Assembly (NCBI GenBank): GCA_900104855.1
Contig: FNSS01000001.1
Span: 6,076,001-6,140,000 of the forward strand
Reading direction: 5' to 3'
Origin: Rhizobiales bacterium GAS188
GTDB taxonomy: Bacteria; Pseudomonadota; Alphaproteobacteria; Rhizobiales; Beijerinckiaceae
DNA: 64,000 bases
The position numbers were made by a program, and so were the translations under genes. The notes under the pieces were generated by a model. The model saw only the letters and a list, made by a program, of their open reading frames with translations. It had not been told where the DNA came from and ran no database searches. Of this stretch, positions 20,160 to 28,810 are shown piece after piece. Positions within the stretch are counted from its first letter, which is position 1. Each line of letters opens with the position of its first letter.

Positions 20160-20644
20160 GCGGCGCTCGCCGTCTTCGCCTGGCGCGGCACGGGGGGCGT
20201 GTAGCGGTAGGCGACGGCGATGCGGTTCCAGACATTGATGGTGCCGACCGCGGCGGTGAGGTAAGCGAGCTCCTTCTCGGAGAAATGCTTCGTGGCGTTC
20301 GCATAGGCTTCGTCGGGCACGCCCTTCGCCATCAGGTCGGTGAGCGTCTCGGTCCAGGCGAACGCCGCGGCTTCCCGCTCGGAGAACACGCCGGCCTCCC
20401 GCCAGACGATGACGAGGTCGAGCTTCTCGCCCGGGATGCCGAGCCTGCGCGCCTCATTGAGATGATATTGCACGCAGAAGGCGCAGCCATTCATCTGCGA
20501 AGCCCTGAGCTTGATCAGCTCCAGCAGCTCCTTCTCGAGGCCGGCTTCCACGGCAGCCTGCGAGAGCGCCTGGAGCGCCGCACCGACGGGCGGCGCGACC
20601 TGCCTGAACTTTGCCTGCTCCATGCGTGCATGCGATTGCGACAT
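20156..20644 (-). CDS. AhpD/carboxymuconolactone decarboxylase-like peroxidase
   Basis: A 162-residue alkylhydroperoxidase AhpD-type protein with the redox pair CAFC in ASQMNGCAFCVQYHLNEAR and the downstream FAWTETLTDLM block. The family reduces peroxides through the CxxC with a proton-relay His. ATG 20644 has AAAGGG at 7 bases; open frame upstream is not conserved. It is divergent from a MarR regulator (51-bp gap), the usual organisation for peroxide- or aromatic-responsive control, and is coupled to the GNAT gene. Confidence 0.9.
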   Translation of the reverse strand: MSQSHARMEQAKFRQVAPPVGAALQALSQAAVEAGLEKELLELIKLRASQMNGCAFCVQYHLNEARRLGIPGEKLDLVIVWREAGVFSEREAAAFAWTETLTDLMAKGVPDEAYANATKHFSEKELAYLTAAVGTINVWNRIAVAYRYTPPVPRQAKTASAA

Positions 20645-20695
20645 TCGTTGACCCTTTCCTGTCTTCGGCATAGTGTTAGAGCACGAACAACATAT

Positions 20696-21241
20696 ATGAG
20701 CTCTTACATCATGGGCAAGCCCCAATCGCTTAAACCCCAATCGCTCAAGCTCCCATCGCCCAAGCCCTCGTCGACGCAGGTTCCGCGCCCTGGCGAAGGC
20801 AAGCGCGGCGAGGAAGGCCATCTCGGCTATCTGCTGCGCCAGGCGAGCGCGGCGCATCGGCTGAAGATGGAACGCGCGCTTGCGGATCTCGAGGTCACGC
20901 CGCCGCAATTTGTCGTGCTGACCATGCTCAATGCCTATCCGGGCCTTTCGAATGCCGATCTGGCGCGGCTCTCATTGCTGACGCCGCCGACCGTGAGCGT
21001 GATCGTCGGCAATCTCGAACGCTCGGGCGCCGTGACGCGCCGCGCCCATTCGGTGCATGGACGCATCCAGCACATCGATGTCACGGCCTCGGGTCGCCAA
21101 CTCCTGGCGCGCTGCCGTCGGCGGGTGCAGGCGCTCGAGCAGGATTTGCAGGCGGGCCTCTCGCTGCGGGAGGAACAACTGATCCGGCGATGGTTGGTCG
21201 CGGTGGCGCTCGAGGGCGGCGAAGGGGGAGGGGCGACCTAG
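20696..21241 (+). CDS. MarR family transcriptional regulator
   Basis: About 181 residues. The MarR winged helix covers GHLGYLLRQASAAHRLKME to VTASGRQLLARC, with the recognition region LARLSLLTPPTVSVIVGNLE and wing RRAHSVHGRIQHIDVT. ATG 20696 or 20711 may start it. The first 30 residues are low-complexity with three copies of a five-residue KPQSL-like unit encoded by 15-bp tandem DNA repeats. It likely represses the divergent ahpD-GNAT operon in response to an oxidant or phenolic ligand. Confidence 0.9.
   Translation: MSSYIMGKPQSLKPQSLKLPSPKPSSTQVPRPGEGKRGEEGHLGYLLRQASAAHRLKMERALADLEVTPPQFVVLTMLNAYPGLSNADLARLSLLTPPTVSVIVGNLERSGAVTRRAHSVHGRIQHIDVTASGRQLLARCRRRVQALEQDLQAGLSLREEQLIRRWLVAVALEGGEGGGAT
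20720..20764. repeat. Three tandem 15-bp units in the MarR 5' end
   Basis: CCCCAATCGCTTAAA is followed by two close copies, in frame, encoding a Pro-Gln-Ser-Leu-Lys-like pentapeptide repeat. Confidence 0.85.
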
Positions 21242-21308
21242 CCGGAGCCACTTCGAGAAGGGTCGGTCGCGGATCCGCGTTCCTCGCTGGAGCGGTCGCG
21301 CCCCTCTG

Positions 21309-21518
21309 TTATCGGCGCGGGCGAGACTCCAGGCGCGACGGCTCAGCCGCAGAGCGCTGTTCGCGAGCCTTCTTGAATGGAGCGAGCCGCTCGCGCATCC
21401 TCTCGACCATGGCGATTTTTTCTCCGAACGAGAAGCCGGCGATCTCGCGACGTCCTTCCGCCTTCCGTGCGAGGATGTCGGAAATGTCCGGATAAACCTT
21501 CGGCACACGCGGTTTCAT
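21309..21518 (-). CDS. Small basic protein of unknown function
   Basis: A 69-residue protein starting MKPRVPKVYPDISDILARKA and continuing EIAGFSFGEKIAMVERMRE, with an Arg/Lys-rich C-terminus. I have seen similar short proteins in Hyphomicrobiales, often next to nucleotidyltransferase genes, but none is here. The pattern suggests two amphipathic helices. It follows the HAD gene on the same strand by 32 bp. The ribosome site is weak. Confidence 0.6.
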   Translation of the reverse strand: MKPRVPKVYPDISDILARKAEGRREIAGFSFGEKIAMVERMRERLAPFKKAREQRSAAEPSRLESRPRR

Positions 21519-21550
21519 GGCTCGGATCTTGGATCTTAGCTCACATGGGT

Positions 21551-22216
21551 CTAGGCCGCCGCGATCGCGCGTCGCCGCACCAGGTCGAGCAGCGCCGCAT
21601 CGGTGAAGTCGCGAGCCGCAATGCTGGCGCCGAGCGCCCGCACGGCATCGGCGTCGAGCGAGGTCGTCATGCCGACCACGGCGAGCTCGGCGGCATGCGC
21701 GGCCCTGATGCCCGAGCGCGAATCCTCGAAGGCGACCGAGTGCGACGCCTGAGCGCCGAGCAGACGCAAGCCTTCGAGATAGGGCAGGGGATGCGGCTTG
21801 GTCTGCGGCAGCTCGGGACCGATGACGATCGCCCGGAAACGCTCGGCGATGTTCAGGCTGCGCAACACCAGCTCGGCATTGAGGCGCGGCGCGTTGGTGA
21901 CGACGGCGCACGGCAGATGCGCCGCATCGGCGAGGTCGAGGAGCGCCCCAAGACCTGGCATCGGCTCGATGACGTCGAGGCTGTCGCGATAAACGGCTTC
22001 CTTGCGCTCCATGATGGCCTCGTGCTCGCTCGCCGGCACATGGTCGAGGAACTCCGTCGTGATCGCCTGGTTCGAGGCGCCCATGATCTTCGTCCGGTAG
22101 AGGTCCCAATCGATGGCGACGTCATAGCGCGCGAACACCTCGCCGAAGGCCGAGAAATGCGCCTTGTCGGTATCGACGAGGGTGCCGTCGAGGTCGAACA
22201 GCAGTGACGATGGCAT
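21551..22216 (-). CDS. HAD superfamily phosphatase
   Basis: A 221-residue HAD subfamily IA hydrolase. Motif I is FDLDGTLVDTD (nucleophile Asp), motif II VVTNAPR, motif III Lys in PQTKPHP and motif IV FEDSRSGIRAA. The helical cap lies between motifs I and II, as in phosphoglycolate phosphatase and beta-phosphoglucomutase relatives. The substrate is a small phosphate ester of unknown identity. ATG 22216. Confidence 0.9.
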   Translation of the reverse strand: MPSSLLFDLDGTLVDTDKAHFSAFGEVFARYDVAIDWDLYRTKIMGASNQAITTEFLDHVPASEHEAIMERKEAVYRDSLDVIEPMPGLGALLDLADAAHLPCAVVTNAPRLNAELVLRSLNIAERFRAIVIGPELPQTKPHPLPYLEGLRLLGAQASHSVAFEDSRSGIRAAHAAELAVVGMTTSLDADAVRALGASIAARDFTDAALLDLVRRRAIAAA

Positions 22217-22559
22217 CTTGTCTCCTCACGGATGGCTGGCGCGCTGCGGCGGTCGGTCGACGCCTGATAGAGACAATGCGGCGACCTGCAAAGATGGCGT
22301 GGCGGTGCAGCGGTGGCGCGAGCCCGTTGGTGCTACTTCAGATTGCATTTCTGAAACGGGTGGCCAGAGGCCGTGCGCCTCAGCCGCTACATGTCGGCAT
22401 CGCGATTTCAACACCGGACATTCCGCATTGGATCTTTCTCGCGCAGCCGGAGATGCGCCCTTTTGGGGACCAATCACATGGAGCGGAAGCGCCTCACCGG
22501 CCTCGAATTGAACGCCGGCGTTGAAATAATATTCCCGACGGTAAAAATAAACGTGCCTA
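22217..22559. other. Gap with no recognisable gene
   Basis: About 343 bp between the HAD start and the stop of the orphan gene. Base composition falls toward AT from about 22,490. Short frames exist but lack family features or ribosome sites. It may mark the edge of an acquired segment. Confidence 0.4.
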
Positions 22560-23249
22560 CTAACCCCAGAATCTCCACCACGGACGCGCTGGAGATGCTA
22601 AGGCATTGGGCGGCGCCAGAGATCTCAACTCGCTGTTGTTCAACCAAAAGTTTGTTCCGGAAGCTTCGTTCACCTCTCGACTATCTAACGGAAACCCGGT
22701 GAACGATCGGCAAATCTCAAAAACAAGAGGCTCGCCAAAATCGGAGTCGGTCATGTCACCGTATTCGGGATGATTAATATCCTGATACTTGATCTGGCCC
22801 CCAGTCTCAATGCGTTGAAATCTTGAAATATAGCTTTCTTCGACAGGCAACCGGGGACCTTCATCGCAAACTACGTTTCCATCATGCCCGTGCTGTCGGC
22901 GGGTCAAGGTTCCGCGCCGAAAAATCGCAAATCCCCAGTGATTGATCACGCTGTGAAGCGTTAGTGCAGCGATGTCTGCTTCAGGAAATTGTCGAAACAG
23001 AGCATTCTTAAAATCTGTAAATTCTCTAACGTCTGCCTCATCGTCGTCAAAAAAATTGAAAGCAAAGGGCGTATAGATAATGATGCAAACATCAATTGAG
23101 CCGATCCAGATACTTCCTAGCCCGGCGCTCTCAAATGACGCGTCGTCGATCCTGTGACGCTTGTCATAGCCGAGGTCGGCTAGAAGTCTATCGGGACCAC
23201 CATCAAGGGCGGCAGGGCGAACGAGAATGGTTTGCGTTTTCCAGCCCAC
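22560..23249 (-). CDS. Orphan protein of unknown function in AT-richer DNA
   Basis: A 229-residue protein with GTG start 23249 (CGGAG six bases upstream). It begins MGWKTQTILVRP and has a hydrophobic strand IWIGSIDVCIIIYTPFAFNF, a motif HSVINHWGFAIFRRG, an acidic region EYGDMTDSDFGEPL and the C-terminus PWWRFWG. I do not recognise the family with confidence. No signal peptide or catalytic motif is evident; the layout recalls single-gene immunity-like or DUF proteins. Codon use is clearly less GC-biased than in both neighbours, suggesting transfer. Confidence 0.75.
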   Translation of the reverse strand: MGWKTQTILVRPAALDGGPDRLLADLGYDKRHRIDDASFESAGLGSIWIGSIDVCIIIYTPFAFNFFDDDEADVREFTDFKNALFRQFPEADIAALTLHSVINHWGFAIFRRGTLTRRQHGHDGNVVCDEGPRLPVEESYISRFQRIETGGQIKYQDINHPEYGDMTDSDFGEPLVFEICRSFTGFPLDSREVNEASGTNFWLNNSELRSLAPPNALASPARPWWRFWG

Positions 23250-23431
23250 AGTCAGCTCCGAAAATTCGAAGGCACTATGGCATTACCCCCTCCGAATGCA
23301 ACGGCTCGTCGTTCATCTACGCCATGTCGGATTTCAATGGGTCATTGCGCGTGATGGGCCGCAGAAGGCGCCCTAGGGTCGGAGGCGGAAATTCAAACTG
23401 AGACGCCGCGAGCCAGCCTCCACCGCTTGAC

Positions 23432-23446
23432 TGTTATGTTATATCA
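23432..23446. promoter_or_regulatory. Zur box upstream of znuA
   Basis: TGTTATGTTATATCA matches the alphaproteobacterial Zur consensus TGTTATANTATAACA at 12 of 14 defined positions. It lies 37 bp before the znuA ATG, in a promoter position, and the same operon ends with a zur gene. Confidence 0.75.
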
Positions 23447-23483
23447 TTCTAGATCGATGCCATCCACGATTGGAGGTCATCCC

Positions 23484-24359
23484 ATGAGAACGCGCTTCGC
23501 TTTGGCGCTGCTTGCGACGCTCGCCGTCCTGCCCGCTCGCGCCCAAACCAATCCGGCATCTGTGCCTATCGTCGCCGCCGAGAATTTCTACGGCGACATC
23601 GTGCAGCAGCTTGCCGGCGACCATGCCAAGGTGACGAGCATCCTCAGCAATCCCGACGAAGATCCGCATCTGTTCGAGGCGAGCCCTTCGGTCGCCCGAG
23701 ATCTCGCCTCGGCCAGGATCGTCGTCTATAACGGGGTCGACTATGATCCCTGGATGGCGAAGCTGCTATCGGCCAGCAAGGCGCCGGGGCGCCATGTCAT
23801 CGTGGTCGGCGAGCTGTTGCACAAGAAGACCGGCGTGAACCCGCATCTGTGGTACGATCCTCCGACCGCGCCTGCCCTCGCCAAGGCCGTGACCGCGGCC
23901 CTGGTGGCCGAGGATCCGGCGCACAAGGCCGATTACGAGCAGCACCTGCAGGCTTTCATCGCCTCGCTGAAGCCGATCGAGACGAGGATCGCCGAGCTTC
24001 GCAAGCTGACCTCGGGGGTGTCAGTGACCGCGACCGAGCCTGTCTTCGGCTACATGTCGGCGGCGCTCGGCTTCAAGATGCGCAATGAGCGCTTCCAGCT
24101 CGCCGTGATGAACAATACCGAGCCCTCGGCGTCCGACGTCGCTGCCTTCGAAAGCGATCTCAAGAACAAGCGCGTCAAGCTGTTCATCTATAACAGCCAG
24201 GCCACGGACACTGCGGCCCAACGCCTGTTGCAGATCGCCAAGGACAACCAGATCCCCGTGGTCGGCGTCACCGAGACGCAACCGCAGGGCAAGTCCTTCC
24301 AGGAATGGATCTTGGGCGAGCTCGACGCCGTGCAGAAGGCCTTGGCGGGCGGAGCCTGA
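23484..24359 (+). CDS. znuA: Zinc ABC transporter binding protein ZnuA
   Basis: A 291-residue cluster A-I metal-binding protein with signal peptide MRTRFALALLATLAVLPARA. The metal ligands appear as AAENFYGDI, HLFEASPS and NPHLWYDPP, and a distal ATEPVFGYMS. There is no long His-rich loop; instead the channel subunit carries a His tail. GGAGG lies 7 bases before ATG 23484. It captures zinc, possibly manganese, in the periplasm and is the first gene of znuACB-zur. Confidence 0.92.
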   Translation: MRTRFALALLATLAVLPARAQTNPASVPIVAAENFYGDIVQQLAGDHAKVTSILSNPDEDPHLFEASPSVARDLASARIVVYNGVDYDPWMAKLLSASKAPGRHVIVVGELLHKKTGVNPHLWYDPPTAPALAKAVTAALVAEDPAHKADYEQHLQAFIASLKPIETRIAELRKLTSGVSVTATEPVFGYMSAALGFKMRNERFQLAVMNNTEPSASDVAAFESDLKNKRVKLFIYNSQATDTAAQRLLQIAKDNQIPVVGVTETQPQGKSFQEWILGELDAVQKALAGGA

Positions 24360-25153
24360 TGGAAGCTCTCGCCTTCACGGATGTCACGCTCGAGCTCGGC
24401 GGCCGATCGATCCTGTCGCGGGTCTCCTTCTCGATCGAGGACGGTGAGTTCATCGGCCTGCTCGGAGCGAACGGGGCCGGCAAGACCACGCTCATGCGGG
24501 CGGCGCTTGGCCTCATTCCGCCGGCGGGCGGCGAGATCCGGGTGTTGTCGGGCTCGCCGGCGCGTGCCGATGCGCTCATCGGCTATATGCCGCAGACGCG
24601 CAGCGCCAGCCTCGGATCGCGCCTGAGCGGCTGGGATTTCGTGGCTTGTGCCGCCGATGGCCAGCGCTTCGGCCTTCCCATCCTCGACAAGACCCTGCGT
24701 TTCGATGTCGACCGCGCCATCGCGCTGGTCGGGGCGGCCGAATTGTCGCGACGCCCGCTCGCCGAGCTGTCGGGCGGGGAGCGCCAGCGCCTGTTGCTGG
24801 CGCAAGCGCTGCTCGGCAAGCCGCGCCTGCTGCTGCTCGACGAGCCGCTGATCAGCCTCGACCTCAACCATCAGCAGGGCATCGTGAAGCTCGTCTCAGA
24901 GCTCAATCGCGAGCTCAAGCTGACCGTGCTGTTCAGCGCCCATGAGATCAATCCCCTGATGGGCGTCATCGACCGCGTCCTTTATCTCGGCAATCGCCAG
25001 GCGGCGCTCGGCACGGTCGAGGACGTGATCACCTCGCCGGTGCTGTCGCGCCTCTATGGGACGGAGATCGACGTGGTGCGCCTGAAGGGGCGCGTCTTCG
25101 TCATGGCGGGGGCCTATGAGATCGAACGGGACGAGCATCGCCATGATGGTTGA
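24359..25153 (+). CDS. znuC: Zinc ABC transporter ATPase ZnuC
   Basis: A 264-residue ABC ATPase: Walker A GANGAGKTT, signature ELSGGERQRLLLAQAL, Walker B LLLLDEPLISLD. ATG 24359 overlaps the znuA TGA by one base (TGATG) and GGCGGAG precedes it. Drives zinc import with ZnuB. Confidence 0.93.
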   Translation: MEALAFTDVTLELGGRSILSRVSFSIEDGEFIGLLGANGAGKTTLMRAALGLIPPAGGEIRVLSGSPARADALIGYMPQTRSASLGSRLSGWDFVACAADGQRFGLPILDKTLRFDVDRAIALVGAAELSRRPLAELSGGERQRLLLAQALLGKPRLLLLDEPLISLDLNHQQGIVKLVSELNRELKLTVLFSAHEINPLMGVIDRVLYLGNRQAALGTVEDVITSPVLSRLYGTEIDVVRLKGRVFVMAGAYEIERDEHRHDG

Positions 25154-25161
25154 GCGCGACG

Positions 25162-26106
25162 ATGTTTGACTATGAATTCATGGTGAACGCCTTCGCGGCC
25201 GCGAGCATCGTCGCGGTGGCGGCGAGCCTCGTCGGCTATTTCCTGGTCATCAGGGGCCAGACTTTCGCCGGCCATGCGCTGTCGCATGTGGGCTTTGCGG
25301 GAGCGACCGGGGCGGTGCTGATCGGCGTCCCACCGCTCGCCGGCCTGCTGCTGGCGACGGTCGCGGCTGGGGCCGGCATGGGGCTCCTCGGCGAGCGCTT
25401 CCAGCAGCGCGACGTGGCCATCGGCATCGTGCTCGCCGCCTCGCTCGGGCTTGGCCTGTTGTTCCTGCATTTCTTCACCGCCTATGCGTCGCAGGCGACG
25501 GCGCTGCTGTTCGGCAATGTGCTCGGCGTCGATACGCAGACCGTCTTCGCGCTTCTGGTCTTGGGCCTCGCCACGGTCGGCGCCCTTGCGGTCATCTCGC
25601 GGCCCTTGCTGTTCGCGACCTTGCAGCCCGAGCTCGCCGAGGCGAGAGGCGTGTCGCTGAAGCTCGTCTCGGTGCTGTTCCTGGTGATCGTCGCTCTCGC
25701 CACCGCGGCCTCGGTGCAGATCGTCGGCATCCTGCTCGTCTTCACCTTGATGGTGGCGCCGGCGGCGGCCGCGCAACGGCTCACCATCCGCCTATGGCCA
25801 GGCCTTGCCCTGTCGGTCGTCCTCGCCCTCGTCGAAGCCTGGCTCGGCCTGACGCTCGCCTTCTACACGGATTGGCCGACGAGCTTCTGGATCACGGCGC
25901 TCGGGGCCGTCATCTACCTCTCGGCCCATCTCGGTCCGCGGCGCCGCGCCAGGTTGGTGGAGGCGCATGATGGGCACGCGCATGATGGGCACGTCCATGG
26001 CCCTCTCCCGGGCCATCACGCTGGCCCTCAGAGCCAAGACGGATTATCACAGCTGGCGAGAGACACGCCCCCGAAAGGCGCGACAACCGTCGAGCTCGAG
26101 CCATGA
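25162..26106 (+). CDS. znuB: Zinc ABC transporter permease ZnuB with His-rich tail
   Basis: A 314-residue polytopic permease of the ABC-3 family: GYFLVIRGQTFAGHALSHVG, then QIVGILLVFTLMVAPAAAAQ. About nine membrane segments. After the last helix the C-terminus carries a cytoplasmic tail EAHDGHAHDGHVHGPLPGHH, a likely zinc-binding segment not universal in ZnuB and partly built by a 15-bp tandem duplication. ATG 25162 follows the znuC stop by 8 bp and the 3' end overlaps zur by 4 bp. Confidence 0.92.
   Translation: MFDYEFMVNAFAAASIVAVAASLVGYFLVIRGQTFAGHALSHVGFAGATGAVLIGVPPLAGLLLATVAAGAGMGLLGERFQQRDVAIGIVLAASLGLGLLFLHFFTAYASQATALLFGNVLGVDTQTVFALLVLGLATVGALAVISRPLLFATLQPELAEARGVSLKLVSVLFLVIVALATAASVQIVGILLVFTLMVAPAAAAQRLTIRLWPGLALSVVLALVEAWLGLTLAFYTDWPTSFWITALGAVIYLSAHLGPRRRARLVEAHDGHAHDGHVHGPLPGHHAGPQSQDGLSQLARDTPPKGATTVELEP
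25963..25992. repeat. Two tandem 15-bp units in znuB
   Basis: GCGCATGATGGGCAC occurs twice exactly, followed by a degenerate partial third copy. Each unit encodes Ala-His-Asp-Gly-His, extending the His-rich tail. Confidence 0.85.
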
Positions 26107-26576
26107 CACCCGAGAAACGCTCATCCGCATTGAAAAAAGCCGCGGCCTCTCTCCTTGGCCGCGCCGAGCGCCTGTGCCGCGACAATAATCTGCGCTTCAC
26201 GCCGATGCGCCGGCGCGTGCTCCAGGAGCTGGCGACGAGCGCCGAACCCTTGACCGCCTATGATCTCGCCGACCGCGTCCGCGACGAGAAGCGGGTCGCG
26301 CCGGTGACCGTCTACCGGGCCCTGGAATTCCTGCTGGAGGCGAAGCTCATCCACCGCATCGTCATCCGCAACGCCTATACGCCTTGCGACCATGCGCCCC
26401 ATCACGACCACACGCCGGTCTTCCTGGTTTGCACGCAATGCGGGACCGTCGACGAGATCCCTTCGGAGAATTTCGAGCACGATCTGAGCGAGACGATCGC
26501 CGAGGTCGGCTTCCAGCCGAAGAGCCGCGTCTTCGAGATCGAAGGCGAATGCGCCAAATGCCACGCGGCCCGCTAG
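26103..26576 (+). CDS. zur: Zinc uptake regulator Zur (Fur family)
   Basis: A 157-residue Fur-family repressor: winged helix LRFTPMRRRVLQELA and VAPVTVYRALEFLLEAKLI, a His-rich regulatory site CDHAPHHDHTPVFLVC, and structural zinc motifs CTQC and CAKC. Overlap of 4 bp with znuB and a Zur box before znuA identify it as Zur and not Fur. With zinc bound it should repress its own operon. Confidence 0.93.
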   Translation: MTPEKRSSALKKAAASLLGRAERLCRDNNLRFTPMRRRVLQELATSAEPLTAYDLADRVRDEKRVAPVTVYRALEFLLEAKLIHRIVIRNAYTPCDHAPHHDHTPVFLVCTQCGTVDEIPSENFEHDLSETIAEVGFQPKSRVFEIEGECAKCHAAR

Positions 26577-26626
26577 TGGTTCAAAGCCTCTGTTGCGCCA
26601 GGTACGATCCAACAAGCGGCCTGCCC

Positions 26627-27607
26627 TTACCTCACCTTGATATTGGCTGCCCGGATCACCTTTTCATACTTCTCGGTTTCGCCGGCGATGAACGAGCCGA
26701 AATCCGCTGGCGAACCAGAGATCGATGTTGCACCAAGGTCGGCAAGGCGCGCCTTGATCTTGGGGTCGGCGAGGCCGGCATTGACCTCCTTGTTCAGCCT
26801 GTCGACGATGTCCGCAGGCGTATTATTGGGAGCGCCGATGCCGAACCAGGAACCTGCCTCATAGCCCGGCACGAAATCGCTCATGGCAGGAACGTTCGGC
26901 AGCGCCTCCGACCTTGTCAGTGTGGTCACCGCTAGCGGAATCAGCCTACCGGCCCTGATATGCCCAATAGAGGATGGCATCGGATCGAACATCACTTGCA
27001 TCTGTCCACCCAGCAGATCGGCCAATGCGGGCGCTGATCCGAGATACGGCACCAGGCTCAGGTCGACGCCGGCCATCATCTTGAACAGCTCGATGCCGAT
27101 GTGTTGTGGAGTTCCGTTACCACCACCAACGGCCACCTTCAGTTGCCCTGGATTGGCCATCGCGTATGCCAGGAGCTCGGGAACCGTCCTCACTGGCACC
27201 GACGGATTTACCTCCACGACGAGGGGTACGCGCGAAATGCTTGCGACCGGTGTGACATCGCGCGTGAAATTGAAATCCAGATGTTCGAAAAGCGTCGTGT
27301 TGATCGTGTTGACCGGACCGCACAGAAGGAGCGTGTATCCATCCGGCGGCGCTTTCACTACTTCCCGGGTAGCGATATTGCCGCTTTCACCTGGATGGTT
27401 TTCGACAACGAACGGTTGACCGAGCCGCTCCGACAGCCATGGACTAATAAGACGCGCGGCAATGTCCACGGGTCCACCCTGAGGGAACCCCACGAGGATC
27501 CGCACCGGCCGCGCGGGATAAGCCTGCGCCCTCGCGATCGTCGGGACGATCGGCACCGCGATCGCACCTGCGGTGAGATACAGGAATTTTCGACGAGCGA
27601 GACGCAC
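26627..27607 (-). CDS. Tripartite tricarboxylate transporter (Bug) binding protein
   Basis: A 326-residue TctC/Bug family periplasmic protein. The signal peptide MRLARRKFLYLTAGAIAVPI carries a twin-arginine-like RRKFL. The mature part has the family pattern YPARPVRILVGFPQGGPVDIAARL and VENHPGESGNIATREV. These proteins bind carboxylated solutes for TctAB permeases. No tctAB genes are nearby, as for many orphan Bug proteins. It is divergent from a LysR gene, probably its regulator. Confidence 0.9.
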   Translation of the reverse strand: MRLARRKFLYLTAGAIAVPIVPTIARAQAYPARPVRILVGFPQGGPVDIAARLISPWLSERLGQPFVVENHPGESGNIATREVVKAPPDGYTLLLCGPVNTINTTLFEHLDFNFTRDVTPVASISRVPLVVEVNPSVPVRTVPELLAYAMANPGQLKVAVGGGNGTPQHIGIELFKMMAGVDLSLVPYLGSAPALADLLGGQMQVMFDPMPSSIGHIRAGRLIPLAVTTLTRSEALPNVPAMSDFVPGYEAGSWFGIGAPNNTPADIVDRLNKEVNAGLADPKIKARLADLGATSISGSPADFGSFIAGETEKYEKVIRAANIKVR

Positions 27608-27706
27608 GGCGCACTCCCTTCATCGAATGGTGACCAAGTCACATTCGGCGTCGACAATGGTAGCGCGTCCTTGATATTTAGCCATACTACGGGAAACGCG
27701 AGTTTG

Positions 27707-27721
27707 ATATCTTTTGGATAT
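27707..27721. promoter_or_regulatory. Candidate LysR operator
   Basis: ATATC-N5-GATAT contains a T-N11-A core, the LysR-type box. It overlaps the first codons of the LysR gene and lies 100 bp before the divergent binding-protein gene. A second TTGATAT copy lies at about 27671. Confidence 0.5.
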
Positions 27722-28640
27722 GGCAATGGATCTGAGGCATCTTCGGTATTTCATCGCGGTCGCTGAGGAAGAGCACTTCACGAGAGCCGCCGAGCGGCTC
27801 GGCATCCAGCAGCCACCCCTCAGCGTGCAGATCAAGGCGATGGAACGAGAACTTGATGTGCAGCTGTTTCGCCGCAAGTCGCGCGGTGTCGAGTTGACCC
27901 ACGCTGGTCGCGCACTCCTTGATGATGCCCGCATTGTGCTCGCTCATTTTGACCGCGCGCTCGAAACGACGCGTCGCACGGCGCGCGGTGAGCAAGGCAG
28001 GATCTGCGTCGGTATTGCGCCCACTGCCCCTTTTCATCCGGTGGTGCCGCGTGCCATTCTCGCTTTTCGGGAAGCCTTTCCGTTGGTGTCCGTCACACTG
28101 GAGGAAGCGCTCAGCGACGAAGTATTCGAACGGATGCGAACCGATCGGATGGACGTCGCTTTCATCCGGACGTCCGTTGCCGATGCCGACAACTTTGTCA
28201 TCAGCCCGTTGCTGGAGGAAGCGATGTTGGCCGCATTGCCGAGCGGACACGCTTTGGCGCAGGGCGACGGCGCGCTTCCGTTGAAGCGCCTTGGCGGCGA
28301 AACATTCATTCTCTATGGTCCACCAGGGACGGGCATATACGACAGGACAGTGGCGGCATGCCGCGCGGCCGGATTTAGTCCTCGCATCGGCCAGCAAGCT
28401 CCCCGGATCACGTCAACGCTCGGCCTGGTCGCCGCCGGCCTCGGCATTTCGTTGGTGCCGGCCTGCATGAAGCGAATGAATATGGACGGCGTGACCTATC
28501 GCCGGCTCAAAGGTTCCGCTCAGCCGAAGGCCGTTCTGAATTTGGCGTCGCGCCGAGGCGACGCGTCAGCGGTCGTTCGGCAGTTCTTGAGTTTGGTGAA
28601 GAGGACAGCGAAGAATACTTCGGCGACTGAGGGGGGATAA
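27720..28640 (+). CDS. LysR family transcriptional regulator
   Basis: A 306-residue LysR regulator: MDLRHLRYFIAVAEEEHFTR and the helix-turn-helix AAERLGIQQPPLSVQIKAME, then a PBP-like effector domain with ICVGIAPTAPFHPVVP. ATG 27720 or 27726 starts it; the latter gives the canonical MDLRHL. It likely controls the divergent Bug gene in response to a carboxylic or aromatic acid. Confidence 0.92.
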   Translation: MAMDLRHLRYFIAVAEEEHFTRAAERLGIQQPPLSVQIKAMERELDVQLFRRKSRGVELTHAGRALLDDARIVLAHFDRALETTRRTARGEQGRICVGIAPTAPFHPVVPRAILAFREAFPLVSVTLEEALSDEVFERMRTDRMDVAFIRTSVADADNFVISPLLEEAMLAALPSGHALAQGDGALPLKRLGGETFILYGPPGTGIYDRTVAACRAAGFSPRIGQQAPRITSTLGLVAAGLGISLVPACMKRMNMDGVTYRRLKGSAQPKAVLNLASRRGDASAVVRQFLSLVKRTAKNTSATEGG

Positions 28641-28810
28641 GTCCCATGTCCAGCATCGCCCCGGGGATAGGAGAGGCGAACGCGTTCTTGCGATCAGGGT
28701 CACCAGCACCGGTTCGGCCGATCTCTATCCCCTGGATGGCCTACTCGATTTAGGAACTTCAAATTCGAAGTCACACTAGAAACAATGCCCGATATCAAAG
28801 AAAGGTGAAC

